The notes below the pieces were generated by a model. That model was not told where the DNA came from, did not search any database, and saw only the letters and a program-made list of their open reading frames with translations. From Harmothoe impar (Eukaryota > Annelida > Polychaeta > Phyllodocida > Polynoidae), in assembly GCA_947462335.1 (NCBI GenBank), contig OX381708.1, forward strand, positions 8,680,001 through 8,744,000: a stretch of 64,000 nucleotides of DNA, given 5' to 3'. Below, in pieces: positions 13,501 to 25,500 of this stretch. How positions within the stretch are numbered: position 1 is the first letter of the stretch; each line of letters opens with the position of its first letter. The position numbers and the translations under genes were made by a program.

Positions 13501-16500
13501 CGGGTACAGCTCATCAAGAGGTTTCATTTGATATATGATAAGTAGTAAATTAGGCAATATTCATTGTTGGGTGATATTTTTCATACTTTTTTTGTTGAAT
13601 TAAATGGAATTTAATCAAAATGAGAAAATTAACATTTAAATTAGATGCCAGCTATATTATACAATACAAATATAATTCCTATGGCCATCATTTTGGGATA
13701 AATTGGGATAAAACTCTGTTTTGTAACTTAGTATGCCTAAAGATAACTATTCATCTGTTAGAAAAATGTCAAAAATCATTTTACAAAAATAATATTTTTC
13801 CACCCTTTGCTTCTTAAAGAGCCCATATCTAGGCTCTTAAAAGTCGACTCATTTCATTAAAATGGTCACAAATGGTTAATCGCTTGAACTTTAAAAGGCA
13901 ATGGCCATGTTCTGTATACTAATACTAGTGTTAAAGGGATTGACTAGACTTACTTGTAGTTGCTCCTACCCCACCTACAAAGGACAACCACAATGATCTA
14001 ATTAGTATGAACTATTAGAGTAAGAGTAACTGTTATAATCAACCTTATCCTGACAGTCAGCCATGCAAACAACAAAGTATGATCCATGAGTAAATCTTAA
14101 AAGCATAGAAGTATGTTAATATGCACAGTTTATATGATCTAAAGAAGAAGGAATTAAATGTCTTTAATTAATACCTTTAAATTGTTATGGTCCGATGATT
14201 CAGTTTGAGGATTCAACCTTAAAGTACTCCTGCATGTTCACTATAACTATCCTTCATGATCGATGTACTTAAGGTTAAATTATTCCCCGAAATTTAGCTA
14301 ATAATTCAGATAACTATCAGTTTTAGACTTAATTCACTATTTTTGGAGTGCACGCTATGATTGAAAATACACTGTAAAATGCTGTAGTTGGTCCCCATGG
14401 TACCTTCTTATTGGCCATAGAAGAAGTTTCCCTATCCTCCAAATATGATACTGTAACATGATTTTGAACACCATTAAAGTGGCATAATCCCATGATTAGG
14501 GCTCAAAAACAAATTTTGCTAAAAGTTCAATATAACCATACTTCATGTCCTACCTACCTTATTAAACATTGTTTCCAAGAATTCAGCTTAAATCTCAGCT
14601 AATTATAAATTGTATGCTTAAGTTGAGAATTTTGGAGTGCACACTATAAGTCTTCCCATTGAGAAATACACTGTAAAAGGCTATACCTGTGCTCATGGGA
14701 CCCTCGTAATTGCCTCTTATTGCCCATCGATGATATTTTTTTGTGCTCCATCCTCCAAATATGATATTATAATTTTGAACTCATTTAGGTAGAATTTAAA
14801 ATATGGAAAAAACTGGACCATGCCACTTTAAGTAGGATCTAAAGTATGTTAAATATTAGACCATATCACTTTAAAGTATCTGGAAGTTATATATATGGTC
14901 TGACATTGACTGATGCTCAACCTTGTGCTAGTAAAATGTTTATATCTTTTATCATTATGAATAACTAGACAATACTTACTAACAAAGCGATTCCAATGAG
15001 TGCATTCTTTTGACTCTATTTCGTAAGAACTATCAATGACTGCACAGTGACCGTAACTGGTGGGGTGTCCCGACTTCCACTTTGTCAGTGCGTAGGTGGT
15101 GGAACTGCCATCTTGAAACTGCCACGGGGAACTGGCATCTGTCCTAGTTAGACCAATCCAGGTGTCATGGCTGTACAAAATGAAGTGCATGATTAACCCT
15201 TTAATGGCCTCATAATGATTAAATGAATACCTGCTCTTGAGCTGCATGATACATGCATCATTCTGAGCTTTCAACTTAAAATACATGAACAACCTTTGCT
15301 TATTTTTTTTGTCATGTGTCCAAAGCTGTTAACTTTCAATTTCACTAACATTTACGCTACAATGGGTGATGTTTTTGCTAAAAATGTCACCCCTCGACCA
15401 GTCAAATATTGAACCTTGGCTATGGTGAGAGGAAAGGGGTGCATGCACTGAGCCCAAAGCAGGAGAGGAGTGTCTTTCCACTAAAAGATTTCCGATCAAG
15501 CAAGGAAGGCAACCACACTTCCGTCTGCCAGTCCGTCCAAACGGGCTCAAAACACCTACCCTACAAAGTCACGTATCCAGGTGGTCTGTGCGTCAGACTG
15601 CACGGAGACCAGCACGCACTGCGCGGCAGCAGTTGCATGGGCCGCAGCAGAATGTTTCTCATAGCAGCCCCCGTTATATGCATCAAAGTTGGCTCCAACG
15701 CAGCCTGCAACTGTAGTAGCGGCAGCCGCTGAAAGGTAATGATCAGTGCTATAATGATGATGCACGTAGTTAGCAATATTTAACCCTTGTTGGACATCTT
15801 TAATGGGCTTCAATGGCGCTAATCTCTTTAAGTAACTCCAATCATACTGGATTGACACACGCCAGAAGGCTTTGGGTTATGTACCAATGCAGTGCGGAGC
15901 AGTGAATTAGTGATGCTGCAGATGTGCATAATGAGAACAATGGTATTTCCTTCTCCTCAATTAGCCAAAAATCACAGAGGAAGATCTCAATGCTTAGTGT
16001 CAGTGCCATTCTTGCAACCACCAACTTACTGCACTGATGATCATTCTACGATTCCATCAACCTGTACTTTTTGTCTTAACCCTCCCACCGCCAGATTTCT
16101 CTGTAGTTTTGCCAAAAATAGAAGAAAATTATAAATTTCTAAAATTGAAATGAAGTCTGGCATAGACACTCAATGAACGTTGTTTTAAACAAAAATGGGA
16201 TGTAGGATGTGAAGTAGGATGCCATAGGCTTAACTCTTCCTTTCCCGATCGCGCATTTATGCACGATTTTTGGCCGATTTTGGCCGATTTTCGATCATCT
16301 GTGGTTTGCCTAAATCTTGGTAAATTCTCATGAATTTCTGTGATGGTGATGTATGACATATTGTCTCTGGATATCTGAAATAGTTTACCCCTGGGTTCAT
16401 TATGAGATAAATGCTGGGTTTCTCAACTTAGATGAGGTTTTACTCATTTTTGATGTGATCTGAGCAATATTTAAGGCAGAAATCATGCTAAATAGCAATT

Positions 16501-19500
16501 AAAATAATTTTTGGGGTGAAAAGTCGTTTTGGCCAATTTCTCATGCTGAAGAAAACGGTAACAAAGGTTTTGGTCTATTTTGATTCATTATGGCCCAAAA
16601 GTCGGTTGCCATGGCAACCAATAGTCTCGAATTAGCTGCATTTAATGTGTTTCAGTTGCCATGGTATCAGAAAAGAACAAATTTGTCATGACAATTTTCC
16701 ACATAAAATCTAATAATTCTTTGGAAGAGTTAATAGATGTAACTTATTTCTACTTAATATATTGATTTCTTTCCTAGATATTGAAATTTGAAATTTGATA
16801 ACATTTTCCAATGTATACATTTGGACGCTAATTGATTAGGATTTATCTCCCTAATCAGTACACATAGGGAGATTTTGGAAATCTCATTTTCTTGTTATTC
16901 AATACCGTTTATTTGGTCATAGATGTACTTCTAGTTGGAATATCTTCAAAATTCTTTCAGTTTTCAAAACATGAGACCATCCTCTATACCACATTTTCTC
17001 ATTTGAATTTCATCTGAAAAGCTCTGGTTTTGGCAGAGGTGCCTTTACCACGTTATGGGAACGTGCTAAAGGAAGAGTTAATTCCAATATTCCAACTTAA
17101 ACTTCTAAGAAAATATTTTCATAAATATTGAGTAATATTTCTTTGTTCAGCTCAGTGGATTAGGTGCTCTGGCCGCTGTAGCACCCTGCTGGCAGTGAAA
17201 GGGTTAATTAAAGTCCCATGCATGTGTCCTAGATCACTTGGATGCATGCATTTGTGAGAAAGGTGCTATGCTGTCACTGTCACCAGGAACCAGAGAAGGG
17301 TTGATCACAAAGAATGCTCACACACTGAACACTATCCCATAGTGCCAGTAAAGCTTAGGGGGGAGGCATATGTTACTATTATTTTATAGTGAATGCCACA
17401 GTCCGATTGACTTATCCATGGACTGCTGTATTGCATAGCCCCTGTTAACCCCTTAAGGAAGGATGGTGCATCATGCTGATTCTTGGGGAGTGTTTCCATA
17501 AGTTTGGCATGATCCTTGAATGCTGCACTGGCGAGTTACAACAATTCTAGCCATAATATCTGATACATAAATGAGAGTGTAGAAGTATTCTGATACTCAA
17601 GATTGATGTTTTTAGTGTGTGTAACATCTTACCTGCAGGTGGGGAAGGTGTGGTGGCTGCGGGGGTAGTCGGCCACTGGCAACTTGAACTGTCCGCTGTC
17701 AGACACACAAATCAAATAAGGTCATGATGGATATGTGCAGTCCTAGTCAGTTAATTGCCAGGGCTGCATTTATACCATTTGTCGCCTATACAGGATTAAT
17801 AGACTCTCTTTGGGTTGGCATAATCCACCAATGCACAGCATCATTGCAACGCTACTTTGATGAGTTTAAATGGCTGCAGATATTTTTTGCCTTTTGCATT
17901 TTGGATTTTTCTTTATTGCATGTAAGTTGATTGGTAGAAAGTATATCTTATTTTATATACACTAAACAAGTATAAAACCTTGATCTTCTAATTTATCTTC
18001 CTGACCTTTCTGAACCTCATTATGCATAATACTGAAGCTGTTAGTGTTCTGTACAATCAAAGTTTTTTTTCTTGTGCAACATTCTAAACAGATTTAGTGT
18101 AGATTTTACTCATATCTCATATGAACCTGTTATCTCATAATGTGTGAATTATTTTTTGCACTCTTTTTCTATGCATATCTAGCAATTGCACAATAGTGGA
18201 GAATATAAACACTTACGTCCACTGCTTGAAGACACATGCAGGTGAATGGAAGGAGCAAGCTCTCCAATGTACTCAGAACCACTGAGCGTGGAGTACATGG
18301 TGACACCCGGTGTAAAGCCCTCCTCATGTTTTGCGCTTTTCCTAAAGTAGCGGTACTCGGTTTCACCAGACGTTGCACATGCAATGTAAGGGTAAGTCTC
18401 TGAGTACCTGTTGTGATGGCCGACCTTGCTACACTGATCTACGTTGACTGTGCCAGGCACAGAAAAGGTATGGGTGCCTGATGAGGTGAGCACCAACTCC
18501 TGGGAATATGCCAACAGGTAGTCATTTGCAGACACCTGAGTCCATATGTCAATGAAGACGTTTCCAGCCCGTTTCACATACACAGTTATGGCTGTCAGTG
18601 TGCCACTGCAGGGGATGTCTATACCATAGTAGAGCTTCATGGTGGTGCCTAGCCGTCCAGAGCGGCTGATAGCTTGTACTCCATAACAGCCAGCGGTCTC
18701 TGTGGGCATTTGGAAAGGGTTATTAGAACTTTGTGACATTTACTACAATATCAGTTCTTCTGTATCTGGTAAGACCAGGTAACTCCACATTGGTTTAGAT
18801 AGCTAAGATTGGTATCACGTTCATCATTAATCACTTTCTTTGTATATATATATGTGACCCAATTAAACAGAATAGGTCAAAAGTTTAAAGACCACTTTAA
18901 AGACCCTTGATATTCCCTGTTAAAGTAGCATAGGGCAGAAAAATAAAAATAGTAATATTTTGGAATCCTAAATTGCAAATCAGATTTCAATCCCCATTAG
19001 TCCAAAAGTGTTGGCCTAATGATTTTTAACTGTATTGAATAATATGTTTAGTGTCCAATCCAAGTGTTAATTGTCTCATTTTAATCAATTTCCATTTAGT
19101 TCAATGAAGAATATAAAGAGTATTGCCTAAGAGTCACTCTTACTTATAATGACACTCTTAATCTACTTATAATGATACTGGCTTACTGTGCTTATCATTT
19201 ATACCAAGTGAAAGCTCTTGATGAGCTGTGCTGATATATTGTAGCGTGTATGTTTAATGTGTCAGTGGAATCCACCAAAGCCGCTGTCCAATGTACTGCA
19301 GTTCTGACCAAATACACCCTCCCGTTGTTTGAACTTAAAACTCCTGTCTTGATAGTGTCTAATAAAAATGGCAGAGGGGAGCTGTGTAGCCCACAGCCTC
19401 CCCATGTTGCTACTACAATAAAAATATGTTGTGTAAGAATATTCCTTGCCTGTTTTTTTTTCATTTAAAGCCAATTTGATGGTATTTACTTTCATATTGA

Positions 19501-22500
19501 ATAAAATAGCAGAATGAAAACCTCTCAAATCCAACTTCAACTCTGTTCATGTAGCATCATTTAGATTCCTTTACACAGGGTTAGGTATAAATTAAATGGT
19601 GAATGGGTTTCTTGAAGTTGAAGTTGTTTATTATGTAAATACTCCTCAGGGGACTGTTTTCGGAGCATATTTATCTGATTGACATATTATATGCATGGTG
19701 CGCTACATGATGCTCACTCAACTCAACTAACCTAACCTCAGTGTGCCAAGAAACCTAGCTTTGCAAGAACCCAGGCTCTTTTGGTGTGATGGGCAATCCA
19801 TAGCTCAAGTCATGTGATAACAGACTGATCATAAAATACAATACAATTGCATGAGCATCCAATCAAATGGATTACCATGGCCAGCCACCAACTATTACAA
19901 CGTCAGAAAGTAAAAAGCAAACTCTCATTTATTTACAGACTGGGAAAAGACCTAAATTAGCCAAAACTGCATAATTCAGGACTTTGTGCCATCTAAGTGC
20001 TTCGTTGTACATCTGCATATTAAGAACCAGACAATAACGAGTGCATTTTACAGTAGAACCATCCAGTGTTTAGTGCTGGAACTAGTGTTAGTTCTCTAGT
20101 ATAGAAAGGGCCAGTGCAGTATCTTTAAGGGTGCTGCTGGCAGACATATGTAACTTTCTTTGTCTAAATAAATAAACCAAGGCTAATGACTATTGACACT
20201 TTCTCTGATGTATTTCCCAAGCTTGGGCTGTATCCCAAGAAGCCACGTGCCTCTGAAGGTATTTATGAAAGGAAAGCCCCATTCTGACCCAATTTCATAC
20301 TGCCACATTGTATTCAATTGGGGGCATTAGAATTGAATGGGGTAAATCTAAAAAATATAAACCTTTTTCCAATCGATCAAAATATTTCCTCCAGTTAAAG
20401 ATAGTTATATTAGTTACAAGGTTATGCAGAGGACACAGAGTGTAATTTTGCACTTAAAATTATTTGCAACCAATAGTATGAAGGCTTTAATTAGAATAAC
20501 ATGTGAACAGGACAAAAGACCAATTAGTTGCTATCAGGCTTTTTCAATCAGGTAATGTTTGCATCATTTAAATTTATAGTTCATATTGACCTGAAGTTAA
20601 GTTTTAAGAGAATTATAAAGGGATACAACTTACCGGGTGGTGCCTCGACAGGTTGACCTTCAAAGAAAATGCAGGATACAGTAAGATATAAATCTGTGAG
20701 AAAGTAATTTCTGATGAAGTAATGAAAATATATTATAAGTGCATTTCATACTATAGGTCTGTATGAACAAATGCCACATTCTTAGTAGAATTTTGGATGA
20801 TACATAACTGTGCACAGTACTTACAGACATGATATTGATAATAAGTGACTGCTTTGGACTCATTCAGTAACACACTTTCCTACCTTCATTTTTATTAAAA
20901 CAAATGACCAATCAATATCACTTTGAACAACTTGATATCAACCACAACTGTCTTTCCTTTTTAGCATTGCTAATCATCAAAAAACACAAATGGGCTACTT
21001 ACAAATAAAGCGTTTGTTTTCACTGCAGTCTTTGGACTCTATTTTGGTGCTGTCTTCTAAGATTGCACAGTGACGATTATCCCTGGGATGACCAGACTTC
21101 CACTGAGTTAGTACATAGGTGGTCGGACTGTCGTCTTCAAAATGCCAGGGGGAACTGGCATCTGTCCTAGACAGACCAATCCAGGCGTCGTGACTAGAAA
21201 GTTAAAGGCCATAATCATGTCAAGATGTTGTCCAGAAATTCTTTTCTTTTCAATTTCAGAATCAAAACAATTTGCTCTGGTAAAATTGGCTAGCATTCTC
21301 TTTATGTATCAAATAGTGATAGTATTTGAAATTCATTGAGACTGTATTGCGAGGATCAATTACTAACCAGGTGGATAGTCAGGACTGTAAAATACTAATA
21401 ACATCGGAATAAAGCGATGCTCTGAAGAGCACATATTCAAATGCCAATTGTATAATGACAATTGAATCACTGTATGCAGTGTGTCTAGTGAAACCCTACG
21501 TCTACCTCACCACAGCTCTAGCCTTCAGATGGTACAGTTCTTCTGCTTTTCATGTTATCCAATGAGAGGTCCTAACCTATCCGATTGCTTGCAATTCCCA
21601 AATAATTTCTTTGCCAAAATATCAGTTTTTAATATGGCTTCCTATCAAGTACCAGCCTTGAATACACACCCTATCAGTGTCTACACAATTGCTTTACTCC
21701 TGTTAGGATTTATTTTTTACTCTAATGAACCCTTTCTATCTAGTGCACACCGAAAGCCTAGATAGAAGTCTTCACTGATATTGAGACAAAAGGTAGATGA
21801 AACATAGGTTCAGGACTTAGCTTTGAATTTGACTTTGTTATCATATCCCTGGACATGGATTCAAAACGCAGCTTCAGGACTACCAGGTAATGCACAATAC
21901 AAAAAGATCTGAGCACCCCAAGGGTTTTAAACCCATAGATACGGCTAGATAGGTGTACAGTTAATTTGTACCTGTACTGTGTGCAGACTAATCTACATAA
22001 TTATATATCAAAGGTTATTTCATATCTATATTAGGTTCAACGCGCTTAATGAAACAAATCAAGATATTGAATACTAGGAAAGAAAAAGCAATAATTAAAA
22101 GCAATCTAACTAATTTCGGGGATGACCCCAGAAAATTCTGGGAGATCATTAATGGCATTTGGAAGAGTATAAGAGTCAATTGTGACCTCAGCTTAGTTGA
22201 TGATAATGGTCAGTCTGTGAGCCAGGAGAACACTGCCAATTACATGAATAATTATTACATCACAATAGGGGAATCCTTGGCAGCAAGGTTCGACCTTGCT
22301 AATGTCAAGACTTTCCCTGTTGACCAACTACCCAGTGTCTTTGTGTTCACTGATTCTTCTGAAGCAGATTCCACAAAAATTGGTGGGTGACATAAAACCG
22401 TCAAAAAGCTCAGGCATTAATAGTGTTCGAGCTCAAATTGTGAAAGACACCCTAGGTGTTAAACCCACCTTATCAAAACATATTATTAATAATTCTATCC

Positions 22501-25500
22501 ATGGGTCTCTATTGACGGTTAGCCTCAAAACTGGCTGTGTAGTACCTCTGCTTAAATCAGGCTGCCTGAGGGATGTTTCGTGGGGACCTGTCTGTTTACT
22601 TGATATGTTTAGCAAACTGATAGAAAAATATGTTCATAAACAACTAATTACTTATCTTCTACAAAACAATATTATCAATGTGACACAATTTGGCTCTATG
22701 CCAAAGCGGTCGACCACCAACACATTTTTTGTCTTGCTTCAAATGCTCTATGAATCCTGGAACAGGGGTGAACTATCTGCCTTAGTCTTTTTAGACTTAA
22801 AAAAGGTGTTTGATATGGTAAATCACTCTGTTCTGGAAGACAAACTTGCTAAAATTGGCTGTACCCAGTGGGCACAAAATTCAATTTAATGTTGAATCAG
22901 CATTGAATCAACATTGAATCAACATTGACAACTAGTTATCAGTGTTGATTCAATGTTGTGTGCCCACTGGGTAGTGCTCTCTGTGTTAATTGGTTCAGGG
23001 ACTCTCTAAGTGGGAGGCAACAGAAGACCCTAGCCAACTCAGTATTGTCATCAACACTGCGGGTCACCTGTGGCATCGTACAAGGGTCTGTGCTAGGGCC
23101 CCTACTATTTATAATTTATATGAATGATGGTGTTAATGTCATAAACAACTATAATTTCTTCTTTTATGCTGATGATCTGGCTATTGGCAAAACCCAAGAT
23201 GTCATTGTCCAACTACTACAAGAAGACATGGACAATATTCATAAATGGTGTTATTCTAATGTTCTAACAGTTAATGTCAAAAAGACCCTAGTGTTATGGT
23301 GTCATCCACCTAGGTGCCAGCTAAATTCAAATAACTGTGATATGAACCTAGCTAATACCCAATTAAAAAGAGTAATACTGTTCGGTGTCCTGGTAGACTA
23401 TGAATTGTCATTTATATCTCAGTGCAACAAGGTCTGGTCAATGTCCCGTTCTAGATACCTTCAACTATGTGATATTAGGAAAGTAACTGGACAGGCCTTG
23501 GCGCTTAAGATTTATAAATCAATGATATTACCAGTCTTAATATATTATATTTAACCAATAATGAATGGATTTGAAGGCAAGCGTGAGGTGTATCGTAGGA
23601 TATGGGGCACAAGGCGCGTAGCACCCAGTGCCCGATATCTATACGATACACCTCACAAGTGCCTTCATATCCATTCAATATTAGGTTTATTACATGATTA
23701 TATTAACTCCTTCCTGCATCATGCCAACTCTATGGTGCTGATACACTCCCAAAGGTTCGGCATGATACCCAATGTTAGAAGCGAACCAACCCCTACTGAT
23801 GCCGCAGGCTGTGTTATCCTGTGTACCCACATCAGTGGCCAGCCAGCTCAGTGGCTGGCCGCAGGCAGGCAGCCCCCTCCCCTCCTTCTACAGCCCCGGC
23901 CACACTAGCGTTTTTTCAACCAACTCCATCCAACTCGACCAGACAGTCGGGGCAAAATTACCTGGCCGGTCTGATAGGGTTGTGCATGTCAAACTCTTCC
24001 TACTGTTGGGACGGGTTGGGTTGGATCTGGGTCGGACCATGTTGGGTCGGGGCAAATAAGGGACCTTTAGCAACCATGTAAAAGCTCATTAAACGCAGAC
24101 GTATCCTATGCCTTCAGCACTGGTACGTCTGTGTTTGATGAGCTGTTACACAGGTTGCTAAAGTTCTCTATAACATACGTGTGGCTGGGGCTTACCATAG
24201 CAGACTTGAATATAAGCAGCGTTTCCCTCCCAATGTGCCATCACCGCTGTGGCCAAGCGGACTCACACACCACAGGTCCCTGGTTCGAACCAGAGGGAGG
24301 ACGTTGTACACAGACCCACAGAGCATGGTCACTGTAGCTTTTTTTAATATGCATTTATATATGTTAAAATAAAAACTAGAATTATTTTAATGCGTAAATA
24401 AGTTAAGTCAAACTTTTACCTTGCTTATAAAAAATAATAATTTAAGAATTGAGTATCAAAGAAATTATACCCAAAAAAGTGTTTTCTTCTTTTACTGAAA
24501 ATCTGCCTATAGACTCCTTGTTTGGTTCCCTCCTTTTACCAGCGCCTCGCGGCGTGGTACGTAGAGCGTTGGACTTGAACTCTTGGGGTATCATGTTCGA
24601 ATCGCCATGAAACTGCAGATTTTATGGGTGACGAAATTTCGGGACTGCTCAGTACCACCGGAAAAGTGCCAATATCCACCCGAAGAGTGCCGATATCACT
24701 AGATATCAGCACGGGGATATCCCCGAAAAAGCATGATATATGTGTGAATATATACATGTGTGTACATATATGTATGTATATATACATGCTGTGATGCTGG
24801 AATCATTAAAGCTTCATTTACCTGATTCTTTTCTGCTGATAATGATAACAAAAAAATAATGATATGTCTTGTTGTCCTTTTTTCATAATCTGTAAGCAAC
24901 ACTTACCCTACAAAGTTTGACAGCCATTCACGTTGTGCATCAGACTGCACGGATACTAGCTGACACTGAGCCGCTGCAGTTGCATAGTTCTCGGAATTAT
25001 ACTTTGTGTAGCATACGCCATTGTACGTATCTTCGTCTGAATCATCACAGCTTGCCAGTATAGTCGGGGTAGCAGCTGAAACAATAGGAGAACTCTTAAT
25101 GAATTTACTGAACATATTAAGTAGACAGCTGGGTCTCGAATTAGAAACACTGGACAAGGACTATTTTTGGAATCGGAAACAGACAACCAGTTGAAGGGAT
25201 AATGCCAGTTTAGCAAAAACCAAAAAGACCATCCAATATATTATATGCTTGTTCTGGTTTACCGATCAGGGCACCTTTTACAGTCTTTGAGCTAATGTTT
25301 TCAATACCTGAACTGCTATTAGCTTTAACCTTAAATGTTAGTATTTTGGCTTTGTCCAAGGTACATAGTGTCAAATTGAAGGTGATAGACACACAGTAAA
25401 GCTATTAAATTAGGCCAATTGGAGCTCTACAAGCCAATTATTATGCTTTGTGACATCACATGGCTTCATTTGACGTCACTAGTGTGCGTTGGTTCTTTGA

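Noticed and set aside
18169..18384. 71-codon minus-strand frame
   Set aside because: Out-of-frame shadow of the 18217-18699 domain exon.
19195..19540. Overlapping 72-92 codon frames on both strands
   Set aside because: No domain motif, splice site or phase support; probably old repeat sequence.
24236..24310. Functional tRNA gene
   Set aside because: Boxes A and B are present, but I could not pair a full acceptor stem; treated as SINE-derived.
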